Below, piece after piece: positions 8,369 to 16,963 of a stretch of DNA of 64,000 nucleotides (the first letter of the stretch is position 1; every line of letters starts with the position of its first letter). Under the pieces are notes generated by a model, which saw nothing but the letters and a program-made list of their open reading frames with translations, was not told where the DNA came from and made no database searches. Origin of the DNA: Bordetella parapertussis (GTDB lineage Bacteria > Pseudomonadota > Gammaproteobacteria > Burkholderiales > Burkholderiaceae_B); the NCBI GenBank assembly GCA_945897365.1, contig CAMDFD010000009.1:1-64000 (forward strand), in the 5' to 3' direction. Made by a program: the position numbers and the translations under genes.

Positions 8369-10162
8369 TTATTTGTCATCGACTTGAAGAATCGCCAAGA
8401 AAGCTTCTTGAGGAATTTCTACGCTACCCACTTGTTTCATTCGCTTTTTACCGGCCTTCTGCTTTTCAAGCAGTTTTTTCTTGCGACTAATATCACCGCC
8501 ATAACACTTGGCCAACACGTTTTTACGCAATGCTTTGACGTTTTCACGTGCAATGATTTCGGCACCAATCGCAGCCTGGATCGCCACATCGTACATTTGG
8601 CGAGGGATCAATTCGCGCATGCGTGACACCACCTCGCGCGCGCGATAACGCGCATTGGAGCGGTGACAAATGTTTGACAAGGCGTCGACCTTGTCAGTGT
8701 TGATCAGCAGATCAACCTTGACCACATCCGCAGCGCGGTACTCTTTGAACTCATAGTCCATCGACGCATAACCGCGGGAAACTGATTTAAGCTTGTCAAA
8801 AAAATCGAGCACGATTTCAGCAAGTGGAATTTCGTAGTGCAAGTGGACTTGCCGACCGTGATAACTCATATCGAGCTGCACGCCACGCTTATTATTGCAA
8901 AGTGTCATGACCGTGCCCACATACTCCTGCGGCATAAACAGCGTTACGTTCACAATAGGTTCACGTATCTCGATGTACTTACCCACTTCGGGCATCCGCG
9001 ATGGACTCTCGATTTGAATCACGGAGTTATCTCTCAGCACAACCTCGTATACCACGGAGGGTGCGGTCGTGATGATATCCATATCGAATTCACGCTCGAG
9101 CCGCTCTTGAACAATCTCCATGTGCAAGAGTCCGAGAAAACCGCAACGGAAACCAAAACCAAGTGCTTGCGATACCTCAGGCTCGTACATCAAGGCTGAA
9201 TCATTGAGCTTAAGCTTCTCAAGCGAGTCTCGCAATTGATCGTATTCACTACTTTCTACGGGATACAAACCCGCGAACACTTGCGGCTGGACTTCCTTGA
9301 AGCCCGGCAAAGGTGCGGCAGCCGGATTGCCCAACAAAGTAATCGTGTCGCCGACCTTGGCATCGGCGAGCTCTTTGATGCCAGCGATGACAAACCCCAC
9401 CTCGCCAGCGGAGAGAAACTTGCGGGGCTCAGACTTGGGAGTAAAAACACCGACTTGCTCGCACATGTGCACCGCACCTGTCGCCATGAAGGAAATTTTG
9501 TCCTTGGGCTTGAGCACGCCATTGATCAAGCGAATCAGCATGACCACGCCCACATAGTTATCGAACCAAGAGTCAATGATCAGGGCCTGCAGAGGCGCCT
9601 GGGGATCACCCTTGGGCGCAGGAATGCGAGCGACGACGGCTTCGAGAATATCGTCGATGCCCATGCCTGTTTTAGCGCTCGCCAAGATCGCGTCCGTCGC
9701 GTCGATACCGATGACTTCTTCGACCTCGGCACGCGCGCTCTCTGGGTCTGCCTGAGGCAGATCCATTTTGTTAAGAATAGGGACGACCTCGACACCGAGT
9801 TCAATCGCTGTATAACAATTGGCGACGGTCTGAGCCTCCACGCCCTGAGAGGCGTCCACCACGAGTAACGCACCTTCGCATGCGGACAGGGAACGACTCA
9901 CCTCGTAAGAAAAGTCGACGTGGCCGGGCGTATCAATCAAATTGAGATTGTAGGTTTTGCCATCTTGCGCCTTGTAATGCAGCGCAGCTGTTTGAGCTTT
10001 GATGGTGATACCGCGCTCGCGCTCGATATCCATAGAATCCAGAACTTGCGCGGACATTTCACGATCAGCCAAGCCCCCGCAGCGCTGAATCAGACGATCC
10101 GCCAAGGTGGACTTGCCATGGTCGATGTGGGCAATGATGGAGAAATTGCGAATATGCTGCAT
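8369..10162 (-). CDS. lepA: Elongation factor 4 (LepA), ribosomal back-translocase
   Basis: This 597-residue translation GTPase has the usual LepA length. G1 is AHIDHGKS, G2 RERGITIK, G3 DTPGHVDF and G4 NKMDLP. The C-terminal LepA-specific domain includes VDLLINTDKVDALS and the basic end ISRKKKLLEKQKAGKKRMK. I take the start at the ATG at 10162 (MQHIRNFSIIAHID) as in other LepA proteins. The frame stays open 39 codons further, but that part crosses a strong terminator hairpin and is not coding. Confidence 0.96.
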   Translation of the reverse strand: MQHIRNFSIIAHIDHGKSTLADRLIQRCGGLADREMSAQVLDSMDIERERGITIKAQTAALHYKAQDGKTYNLNLIDTPGHVDFSYEVSRSLSACEGALLVVDASQGVEAQTVANCYTAIELGVEVVPILNKMDLPQADPESARAEVEEVIGIDATDAILASAKTGMGIDDILEAVVARIPAPKGDPQAPLQALIIDSWFDNYVGVVMLIRLINGVLKPKDKISFMATGAVHMCEQVGVFTPKSEPRKFLSAGEVGFVIAGIKELADAKVGDTITLLGNPAAAPLPGFKEVQPQVFAGLYPVESSEYDQLRDSLEKLKLNDSALMYEPEVSQALGFGFRCGFLGLLHMEIVQERLEREFDMDIITTAPSVVYEVVLRDNSVIQIESPSRMPEVGKYIEIREPIVNVTLFMPQEYVGTVMTLCNNKRGVQLDMSYHGRQVHLHYEIPLAEIVLDFFDKLKSVSRGYASMDYEFKEYRAADVVKVDLLINTDKVDALSNICHRSNARYRAREVVSRMRELIPRQMYDVAIQAAIGAEIIARENVKALRKNVLAKCYGGDISRKKKLLEKQKAGKKRMKQVGSVEIPQEAFLAILQVDDK

Positions 10163-10192
10163 AACACCTAAAAAGTAAGCGGGCTCGCAAGC

Positions 10193-10219
10193 AAAAAGGG
10201 GCGCTCTGCGCCCCTTTTT
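10193..10219. terminator. Symmetric intrinsic terminator between degP and lepA
   Basis: A perfect 12-bp inverted repeat with a 3-base loop: AAAAAGGGGCGC, TCT, GCGCCCCTTTTT. It carries an A-run on one side and a T-run on the other, so it can act on both strands. On the minus strand it lies directly after degP and before lepA, so it should separate the envelope-stress genes from the lepA-lepB-rnc-era-recO group, which would then need its own promoter or read-through. Confidence 0.9.
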
Positions 10220-10251
10220 GCGGCAAACCGCTATTCTAGCCGTTCTTGGCT

Positions 10252-11766
10252 TTATTTGGCGGCTGGCACGGCGACCCAACGGGTTTGATCGCCTGTCCGA
10301 ACCATCAAACCAACAGGACGCGTCTTGTCGAGACCGGCAATCACCTTGGCAAACTGCTCAGGACTCTTAATATCGGTGTTATTGACCGCCAAAATGAGGT
10401 CGCCTTCGGCAATACCCACCGTCGAAGCTGGCGCTACAACCGCAGTGACCTGAACGCCACCCTTGATCCGCAGCTTTTTCTGAGCCTCAGCGCTCACAGG
10501 AACAATCGTCATCCCCAGCACTACACTTTGTGACTCAACAGGCTTTTCCTTTGCAGCAGGCGCCTCGGCAGTCTGCTCGGCCTTTAGTTCTGTCACAGTG
10601 ACATTGAGCTTGACCGTCTTGCCCTTGCGCCAGACTTCGACTGGAGAGACCGCACCTGGCTTTGTTTGACCCACGAGACGGGGCAAATCAGACATCCGGT
10701 TAATGGCTTTACCTTCGAACTTCAAAATCACGTCACCTGGCAAAATACCGCCTTTTTCTGCTGGACCATCAGACTCAACACCACTGACCAGTGCGCCCTC
10801 AGCTTTTGGTAGACCAATGGCTTGCGCCACATCCTTGCTCACCTCACCGATCTGCACACCGATCCGTCCACGCGTGACGCGACCTGAGGACTTGAGCTGA
10901 TCCACAACCTGCATCGCCTCATCGATCGGAATCGCCAACGAGATGCCCATAAAACCACCACTACGGGACACGATCTGAGCATTGATCCCGACCACTTGGC
11001 CATCTAGATTGAGCAAAGGACCACCGGAGTTACCCGGATTGACCGCCACATCAGTCTGAATAAAAGGCAGATAGTCACCGGTCTCACGACCCAAGGCACT
11101 GATGATGCCCGAAGTCACCGTCGATTCAAGTCCGAATGGCGAACCAATCGCCAAGACCCATTGACCTTTTTTGAGGGTTTTGGCATTGCCAATCGGCAGT
11201 GTTGCCATTCCCTTGGCATCAATCTTGAGCAAGGCGACATCCGTACGCTGATCGCTGCCCACAACTTTCGCCTTGAACTCGCGGCCATCCGTCAGCGTGA
11301 CAAAAATATCCGTTGCATCCACCACCACATGATGGTTGGTCAGCAGATGTCCATCTTCCGAGATAAAAAATCCAGATCCTACGCCGCGCGGCACAGAGCG
11401 CTCTTCGGGCTCGGCACGTCGTCCGCGTGGCGCTTGTTGAGGTCCTTGACGTCCACCGGGTGACGCGGAGTCAGGGCCAAAAAAGTGACGGAATAATTCA
11501 TAAGGATCTTGACCGGGCGCACCGCCGCCGCCACCACCTCCGCCTGCGCGCGAGGAGACTTTAGCGGTTGTGCGGATGTTCACCACAGCAGCTTCTGATT
11601 TTTCAACAATCGTCGTAAAGTCAGGCAAACCAACATTGCGCGCTTGCGCAAACGAGACTTGCAAGCCACCGAGCACTAAGGCCATGGCAACCATCAACGT
11701 TGTCGCGATGCGGCGCATGCGACCAACAGACTGATACAGATATGAGTGAGACTGATCTTGCATCAT
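10252..11766 (-). CDS. degP: Periplasmic serine protease of the Do/DegP (MucD) family
   Basis: This protein of up to 504 residues has an N-terminal signal peptide ending near QVSFAQA. The trypsin-like domain has His in LLTNHHVV, Asp in TDVALLKID and Ser in NPGNSGGPL. Two PDZ domains follow (about 285-380 and 405-500). It degrades or refolds misfolded envelope proteins. The N-terminal loop carries a run of eight glycines and a Gly/Pro/Gln/Arg-rich stretch before the protease core. Two adjacent ATGs (11766, 11763) follow a GGAG site; a later Met (MRRIATT) would also give a good signal peptide. It ends the rpoE-mucA-mucB group, as MucD does in Pseudomonas. Confidence 0.93.
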   Translation of the reverse strand: MMQDQSHSYLYQSVGRMRRIATTLMVAMALVLGGLQVSFAQARNVGLPDFTTIVEKSEAAVVNIRTTAKVSSRAGGGGGGGGAPGQDPYELFRHFFGPDSASPGGRQGPQQAPRGRRAEPEERSVPRGVGSGFFISEDGHLLTNHHVVVDATDIFVTLTDGREFKAKVVGSDQRTDVALLKIDAKGMATLPIGNAKTLKKGQWVLAIGSPFGLESTVTSGIISALGRETGDYLPFIQTDVAVNPGNSGGPLLNLDGQVVGINAQIVSRSGGFMGISLAIPIDEAMQVVDQLKSSGRVTRGRIGVQIGEVSKDVAQAIGLPKAEGALVSGVESDGPAEKGGILPGDVILKFEGKAINRMSDLPRLVGQTKPGAVSPVEVWRKGKTVKLNVTVTELKAEQTAEAPAAKEKPVESQSVVLGMTIVPVSAEAQKKLRIKGGVQVTAVVAPASTVGIAEGDLILAVNNTDIKSPEQFAKVIAGLDKTRPVGLMVRTGDQTRWVAVPAAK

Positions 11767-11807
11767 GAACTCCGATTTAAACGCTCCAACTCAACGCTCG
11801 CAGCGCG

Positions 11808-12848
11808 TTAACGTGCGGGCTTTGACGGAACGTATTGAATTGACTGAGCCAACTGTTCAAGGGTTGCGGCCGGCACTTCACCCAATACAGTCAACCAAAA
11901 GTTTTCTACTTTGATCCCGAAGATATTCACTGAGCCACTTCGCGCAGCGCCTTGGGGTTCATACTCAGACCGCTCTGGCTGATAAGGTTCAATAAAAATT
12001 GAAATAGTTGCGAGACCATCTGATAAAACGAGTTGATTCACGCGCTTATTATTAGAAAAAGTTCTTTCAAGTTGTGACGTTGGCATATAACCGGCCGGGG
12101 CTGGAATCCGCCAACCCTGCGCTAACAAATCTACTTTGACATGCTGCGCACGCACGCTTCGCCAATCCGTTGTGGTCCACGTCGGTGTCAACATCGCTTC
12201 AGTAATGTCAGCGCCAATCGCGACCTGTACGAACGCCACCTGTTCGATGACCACACCTTCGTGACCGACCATTTGAGCCTTGAGCAGCAAATGAGTCTCA
12301 AGATCCGAGCACAAGCGATAACCGTAGCGATGCTGATCACGCGGCGTCACTTCAATGCCACGACAAGGTCGTCCTGCAATACGCAAAAGCTCGGGTGCAA
12401 GTCGCACGGTGTAATTTTTTTCTAACGATTGCGCATGATTGAGTAACAATCCAGGGAAGCGATCCCCGCGTTGTCGCTCAAGCAAAATGAGCTTGCGATC
12501 TGGCATCAAGCCTTGTACTTCGTCATTAAAACGTAAATACTCTCTGGGCGCGCCATCCAGAACCTCGATGCGCTCCTTTTCATTTTTTCCATCGAAAAAA
12601 TGCGTGATGCGGGATGACTCAAAACGCTCACCCTGTTGAAAAGCAAAGACACCCACATAGTTCAGAGTCCGTGCAGCATGCTGAATTTGGCGCACAATCT
12701 GATTGACTTCAGACTGATCGGATGACCGCGACGAGGGGGATGGTTGAACCGGCACGGCTTGTGCGGAGGGCGCAACAGGTGATGCCTGACTCAATGCGCT
12801 CGCACCCATCACCAGGAACGTAAACGCACAATTGACCAACCGCGACAT
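11808..12848 (-). CDS. mucB: Sigma-E regulatory protein MucB/RseB
   Basis: This 346-residue periplasmic protein has a signal peptide (cleavage near ALSQASP). The MucB/RseB N-terminal domain (LNYVGVFAFQQGERFESSRITH) resembles LolA-like lipid-binding folds. A smaller C-terminal domain ends in the QSIQYVP region. In the family it binds the anti-sigma factor's periplasmic part and shields it from DegS-type cleavage until lipid or LPS signals release it. Its ATG overlaps the mucA stop (TAATG), so the two are translated together. Confidence 0.92.
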   Translation of the reverse strand: MSRLVNCAFTFLVMGASALSQASPVAPSAQAVPVQPSPSSRSSDQSEVNQIVRQIQHAARTLNYVGVFAFQQGERFESSRITHFFDGKNEKERIEVLDGAPREYLRFNDEVQGLMPDRKLILLERQRGDRFPGLLLNHAQSLEKNYTVRLAPELLRIAGRPCRGIEVTPRDQHRYGYRLCSDLETHLLLKAQMVGHEGVVIEQVAFVQVAIGADITEAMLTPTWTTTDWRSVRAQHVKVDLLAQGWRIPAPAGYMPTSQLERTFSNNKRVNQLVLSDGLATISIFIEPYQPERSEYEPQGAARSGSVNIFGIKVENFWLTVLGEVPAATLEQLAQSIQYVPSKPAR

Positions 12849-13420
12849 TACCGTATAGCTCCAAATGACACTTGACGCACATTCGCCGGACCAGACATTT
12901 CGCGATGCGTATTCACATAGTCACGCACAACGGGAGCGTTAAACGCAACCTCAATCGGACGCGCGGATTGCATAGGTGTGACTTCTGCGACTTGTTCGGC
13001 AGGCGATGAATGTTCTGGTAACAAAAATGGCTTGGCGACCCAAATGACCGAAGCCACCGCTGCGGCCATGGCAAAGCCAGGCCAAACCGTTTTACCCCAG
13101 AAACGCCCCCCACTCGCTCTCTTGGCGGCATAAGCTGATATCGACGAAGAAGCAGGCTTTGGGGCAGCCACAATCGCAGGCTCCTGAGCAATCGCCTGGG
13201 CGACGCGTTGCTGCAGAGAGTGCTGGGCCGGCAAGGCTAGAGCAGGTGTCCGCAACGTATCCCCGATCAAGTGATAAAGCTCCCAAGTCGACTTCCCTTG
13301 AGCCGATAACACGTGCTCAGGCATGTCAGCGCCCTGATCACCATCCATCCAGGCTGAAATCTCACTCTGGTTCTGTTGGGTTGACTGATTCATGTTTGAG
13401 ATCTCGTTAGACTGTTTCAT
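12848..13420 (-). CDS. mucA: Anti-sigma-E factor (RseA/MucA type)
   Basis: This 190-residue single-pass membrane protein has an N-terminal cytoplasmic RseA-like domain (ISAWMDGDQGADMPEHVL, STWELYHLIGDTLR) that binds sigma-E. One membrane segment lies at about residues 103-121 (VWPGFAMAAAVASVIWVAK) and a short periplasmic tail of about 70 residues should meet MucB. The ATG at 13420 has GAGGAG eight bases upstream, so I prefer it to the internal Met10. It is 12 bases downstream of rpoE. Confidence 0.9.
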   Translation of the reverse strand: MKQSNEISNMNQSTQQNQSEISAWMDGDQGADMPEHVLSAQGKSTWELYHLIGDTLRTPALALPAQHSLQQRVAQAIAQEPAIVAAPKPASSSISAYAAKRASGGRFWGKTVWPGFAMAAAVASVIWVAKPFLLPEHSSPAEQVAEVTPMQSARPIEVAFNAPVVRDYVNTHREMSGPANVRQVSFGAIR

Positions 13421-13432
13421 CGTTTGAACTCC

Positions 13433-14032
13433 TCACCAGCGCCGATCGCCGGTATCACCCAGCAAGGGACGCAACTTTATCGCGATGGCTTCACGGGCTC
13501 GAAAAATACGAGACCTCACCGTGCCAATCGGACAACTCATACTTTCAGCAATATCTTCGTAACTCATTCCATCAATTTCACGCATCACAATCGCATTACG
13601 TAGATCTTCGGGCAAATCATTCATCGCCTTATTCACTGTTTCGGCAATTTGACGGCTCGCCATCTCAGATTCGGGGTTGCTACTGTCTGTTAGGTTGTCA
13701 GTTGCGTCAAAAGTTTCACCATCTTCGTTTTCTTGTGCAGAAGGTGTGCTTGGGCGACGATTATTTTGCGCCAGCCAGTTGCGGGCCGTATTGATTGCAA
13801 TGCGGTAAAGCCATGTATAAAAAGCACTTTCACCGCGAAACTGGGGTAAAGCACGATAAGCTTTAATAAAGGATTCCTGAGCTACATCCTCGATTTCACC
13901 GGGATCCCGGATCATGCGAGAGAGTAAACGCATGATTTTTCTCTGATATTTCAGTACCAACAGGTCAAACGCCTGCTTGTCTCCGCGTTGTACGCGCGCA
14001 ACCAACTCAGCGTCTACGTCGCGTTCACTCAA
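13433..14032 (-). CDS. rpoE: RNA polymerase sigma factor RpoE (AlgU)
   Basis: This 199-residue ECF sigma factor has region 2 (DVAQESFIKAYRALPQF, FYTWLYRIAINTARNWL) and region 4 (LPEDLRNAIVMREIDGMSYE, CPIGTVRSRIFRAREAI). It directs transcription of envelope-stress genes. The start MSERDVDAEL uses a TTG codon that overlaps the upstream stop (TTGA), with AAAAGGGGA just before it as ribosome site. The N-terminal sequence matches what I know of this family, so I trust the TTG. Between regions 2 and 4 there is an acidic Ser/Asn/Asp-rich linker of about 35 residues. Confidence 0.96.
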   Translation of the reverse strand: MSERDVDAELVARVQRGDKQAFDLLVLKYQRKIMRLLSRMIRDPGEIEDVAQESFIKAYRALPQFRGESAFYTWLYRIAINTARNWLAQNNRRPSTPSAQENEDGETFDATDNLTDSSNPESEMASRQIAETVNKAMNDLPEDLRNAIVMREIDGMSYEDIAESMSCPIGTVRSRIFRAREAIAIKLRPLLGDTGDRRW

Positions 14033-14550
14033 GCTGAATCCCCTTTTGAATGTCGATGAGCACCCTCAATCTGCCGGTTCGCCTGGAGCGCGACCTCGCG
14101 AAAGATTGTGGGATGCGTGCACTGTCTCCAGACCACCGCCAGAGCGGTCCTTGACATGTTATGGGGACGATGATGGAATTTCAAACCTATGCTCAGTCCA
14201 AAAAAATGATACCAGCGCTGAGTGACAATAACCTCTATGCTATCAGTCAAACCAGAGACTTCTGAATAAAATGCCAGTTGCCACGGTTTTTCAGAGGAAA
14301 TCACGAGTACGCGTCCCTCAAAAGCTTTTTGCCTGCGGCCCGGTCCAATAAAATGCACCAAAATGGGGACCACCCCAAAAAGGGATGCAATCCACCACGC
14401 CAGGCCAACCCACAAGGCAGAAATGAACAAAACAAGGGAGGCCGTCATGAGCATTAAAAAAATCAATCCCGCCACCCAGCGAGGCTGGGTCAACGGGACG
14501 ACAAGCTCTGAACGTAATAACGTCTCAGACGGTAAAGTCTCAGACGTCAA
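14029..14550 (-). CDS. Two-pass membrane protein of unknown function upstream of rpoE
   Basis: This 173-residue protein has two adjacent hydrophobic segments (about residues 26-48 and 49-68), then a cytosolic-looking domain with SEKPWQLAFYSEVSGLTDS and RWYHFFGLSIGLKF. This layout of a membrane hairpin followed by a beta-rich domain resembles the YgfX family by topology only; I do not claim homology. The frame starts with TTG at 14550 overlapping the fabF stop (TTGA), and its own stop overlaps the rpoE TTG. The exact start is uncertain because no strong ribosome site is seen. Its place in front of rpoE suggests it belongs to the sigma-E transcript. Confidence 0.7.
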   Translation of the reverse strand: MTSETLPSETLLRSELVVPLTQPRWVAGLIFLMLMTASLVLFISALWVGLAWWIASLFGVVPILVHFIGPGRRQKAFEGRVLVISSEKPWQLAFYSEVSGLTDSIEVIVTQRWYHFFGLSIGLKFHHRPHNMSRTALAVVWRQCTHPTIFREVALQANRQIEGAHRHSKGDSA

Positions 14551-15776
14551 ATACGGCGAACAGCCATTGAGCCGTTAGTGCCGCCAAAGCCAAAAGAATT
14601 GGAGAGAGCAACATCGATCTTTAGTTCACGCGCAGCGTTCGCGCAATAATCCAGATCGCATTCGGGGTCTTGGTTAAAGATATTGATCGTAGGCGGGGAA
14701 ATCTGGTGATGCACAGCGAGCGTCGTAAACACAGCTTCAATACCACCCGCTGCACCCAACAAATGACCCGTCATCGACTTCGTCGAATTGATCACGAGTT
14801 TTTTAGCATGATCACCAAACGCCAACTTTAGCGCTTCAGTTTCGTTTTTGTCGCCAAGCGGGGTCGAGGTCCCATGCGCATTCACATACTGGACCTGGTC
14901 AGCGTTGATCCCGCCGTTGCGTAATGCATTCGCAATACCACGACGCGGCCCATCGCGATCAGGCGCGGTGATGTGATGCGCATCAGAGCTCATCCCAAAG
15001 CCGGCGAACTCTCCATAAATACGCGCGCCGCGCTTTTTCGCGTGCTCGTACTCTTCGAGAATCAAGACCCCGGCGCCCTCACCTAAGACAAAACCGTCAC
15101 GATCACGGTCCCAAGGACGCGAGGCGGTTGTCGGATCATCATTACGTTGGGACAAGGCCCGCATGGCGGCAAAGCCACCAATGCCTAGCGGCGATACGGT
15201 CGACTCGGCACCACCGGCCATCATGACGTCGGCATCACCGTACTCGATCATGCGCGCGGCATCGCCAATGGAATGCAAGCCCGTGGTACATGCAGATACC
15301 ACAGCATAAGAAGGGCCTTTGAAGCCCAGCATGATGGAAATCTGACCTGAAATCAGATTGATCAAAGAAGCAGGGACAAAAAATGGTGAAATTCGACGTG
15401 GGCCGCGCTCGAGGTACTCGGTTTGAGTTTCCTCAATCCGCTGCAGTCCACCGATTCCCGAGCCGACAATCACGCCCACACGATCTGCGTTGGCCTCGGT
15501 AATTTCCAACCCAGAGTCTTTCCACGCTTGCAGGCCGGCGGCGATGCCGTAATGGATAAAAGTATCCATCGTCCGCGCTTCTTTAGCGGGGAGGATCTGG
15601 GTGATGTCAAAACCTTTTACTTCGCCTGCGATGTGCGCATTGAACGCGCTTGGATCAAAGCGAGAGATCCGTCCGATACCAGACCGACCGCAAACGATAT
15701 TGTCCCAAGCCGTGGCAATGTCGTTGCCCACCGGGCTCACAATGCCTAGACCTGTAATTACGACACGTCGTTTCAC
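14547..15776 (-). CDS. fabF: Beta-ketoacyl-ACP synthase II
   Basis: This 409-residue condensing enzyme extends acyl-ACP with malonyl-ACP. The active-site Cys is in VSACTTGLH; the two His are in NAHGTSTPLGD and SMTGHLLGAAGG. FGFGGTNGS is the C-terminal glycine loop. I set the start at the GTG at 15776 (KRRVVITGLGIVSPVG) because GAGGAG lies a few bases upstream and the protein then matches the family. The frame continues upstream without homology. Confidence 0.96.
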   Translation of the reverse strand: MKRRVVITGLGIVSPVGNDIATAWDNIVCGRSGIGRISRFDPSAFNAHIAGEVKGFDITQILPAKEARTMDTFIHYGIAAGLQAWKDSGLEITEANADRVGVIVGSGIGGLQRIEETQTEYLERGPRRISPFFVPASLINLISGQISIMLGFKGPSYAVVSACTTGLHSIGDAARMIEYGDADVMMAGGAESTVSPLGIGGFAAMRALSQRNDDPTTASRPWDRDRDGFVLGEGAGVLILEEYEHAKKRGARIYGEFAGFGMSSDAHHITAPDRDGPRRGIANALRNGGINADQVQYVNAHGTSTPLGDKNETEALKLAFGDHAKKLVINSTKSMTGHLLGAAGGIEAVFTTLAVHHQISPPTINIFNQDPECDLDYCANAARELKIDVALSNSFGFGGTNGSMAVRRI

Positions 15777-15842
15777 GGAGCACTCCTCAAATATGCGATA
15801 CGCGGCCAAGAAAATTGGTGAAAAGAAAACTGACGCAACTGA

Positions 15843-15863
15843 GCGGGAGCCAAAGGCCCCCGC
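15843..15863 (-). promoter_or_regulatory. Hairpin between acpP and fabF
   Basis: On the minus strand GCGGGGGCC, TTT, GGCTCCCGC forms a 9-bp stem with one G-U pair and a 3-base loop. No T-run follows directly. It lies in the 130-base gap between the acpP stop and the fabF start, the largest gap in the fab operon. It could cause partial termination or protect the acpP message, which would fit the much higher need for acyl carrier protein. The role is inferred. Confidence 0.55.
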
Positions 15864-15906
15864 CATGCGATACAGAATGTCCTAACCGCCTAAATACCAA
15901 CAAAAA

Positions 15907-16143
15907 TTACTTGGAATTCGAAGTGATGTAATCCACGGCTTGTTGGACCGTTGTGATTTTTTCAGCTTCTTCATCGGGAATTTCGGTTTCGAACTCGTCT
16001 TCAAGTGCCATGACCAGCTCAACCATGTCGAGCGAATCGGCACCGAGGTCGTCAAGAAAAGAAGAGGCGTTCTTGATCTCGGCTTCGTTAACGCCAAGTT
16101 GTTCAGCGACAATCTTTTTGACGCGCTGTTCGATGCTTTCCAT
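15907..16143 (-). CDS. acpP: Acyl carrier protein
   Basis: At 78 residues this is the normal ACP length. The phosphopantetheine attachment serine is in LGADSLDMVELVMALE. The protein is strongly acidic, as expected (DEFETEIPDEEAEKI). The ATG at 16143 has TTTGGAG upstream. An in-frame TTG four codons earlier lies inside that ribosome site and is rejected. It carries the growing acyl chain for the neighbouring fab enzymes. Confidence 0.98.
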   Translation of the reverse strand: MESIEQRVKKIVAEQLGVNEAEIKNASSFLDDLGADSLDMVELVMALEDEFETEIPDEEAEKITTVQQAVDYITSNSK

Positions 16144-16202
16144 GCAGATCTCCAAAGGGAAAAGTCCGGTGAATTATAGCCAACCGGGAGAAAAAAAACC
16201 TA

Positions 16203-16949
16203 TTACATGTACATGCCGCCATTGACGTGCAATGTTGTGCCTGTGATGTAGCCTGCTTGAGGTGACGCTAAAAACGCCACCGCGTGCGCGATATCGCTGG
16301 CCGAACCGAGTCGTCCAAGCGGAATTTGTCCCAAGAGTGCTTTGGTTTGGTCCTCATTAAGAGCACTTGTCATATCTGTTTCTATAAAGCCGGGGGCAAT
16401 GCAATTGACTGTCACGCCTCGGCTGCCGAGCTCACGCGCCAAAGCGCGACTCATCCCGGCGACACCTGCTTTGGCGGCCGCATAGTTGGCCTGACCGGGA
16501 TTGCCGCTTGAGCCCACGACCGACGTAATGTTAATGATGCGACCCCAACGGGCCTTCATCATGCTGCGCATGACGCCTCGGGACAAACGAAAGACTGCAG
16601 TGAGGTTGGTTTGCAACACGGCATCCCAGTCCTCGTCTTTCATGCGCATCGATAAGTTATCGCGCGTGATACCCGCGTTATTAACCAAAATGTGCGGACC
16701 ACCTGACTCTTTGGCCAACGTATCCAGCAATGCCTCACATCCCTGCACGTCCGTGACATTGAGGACAACACCCCGGCCGCCGTAAGGTGCCAGTATCTCA
16801 GTCACACCCAGCGCCCCGGCTTCGGTAGTGGCTGTGCCGATCACGCAAGCGCCGCGATCTGCCAATTCGAGTGCGATGGCTCGGCCGATTCCACGTGAAG
16901 CACCCGTCACAAGCGCGACTTTATCTTTGAGGTCCATGTCAGTAGTCAT
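16203..16949 (-). CDS. fabG: 3-oxoacyl-ACP reductase
   Basis: This 248-residue short-chain dehydrogenase has the NADP-binding motif VTGASRGIGRAIALEL, NNAGITRD, the catalytic Ser (NITSVVGSSG) and YAAAKAGVAG with Tyr and Lys. It reduces beta-ketoacyl-ACP in fatty acid elongation. Start is ATG at 16949, or the in-frame ATG four codons later (MDLKDKVALVTG), which has AAGGA ten bases before it. It sits between fabD and acpP. Confidence 0.96.
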   Translation of the reverse strand: MTTDMDLKDKVALVTGASRGIGRAIALELADRGACVIGTATTEAGALGVTEILAPYGGRGVVLNVTDVQGCEALLDTLAKESGGPHILVNNAGITRDNLSMRMKDEDWDAVLQTNLTAVFRLSRGVMRSMMKARWGRIINITSVVGSSGNPGQANYAAAKAGVAGMSRALARELGSRGVTVNCIAPGFIETDMTSALNEDQTKALLGQIPLGRLGSASDIAHAVAFLASPQAGYITGTTLHVNGGMYM

Positions 16950-16963
16950 CCTTGATCTTCGAA

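Noticed and set aside
10163..10279. 39-codon upstream extension of lepA
   Set aside because: It spans the degP terminator hairpin, and the family N-terminus begins at the ATG at 10162.
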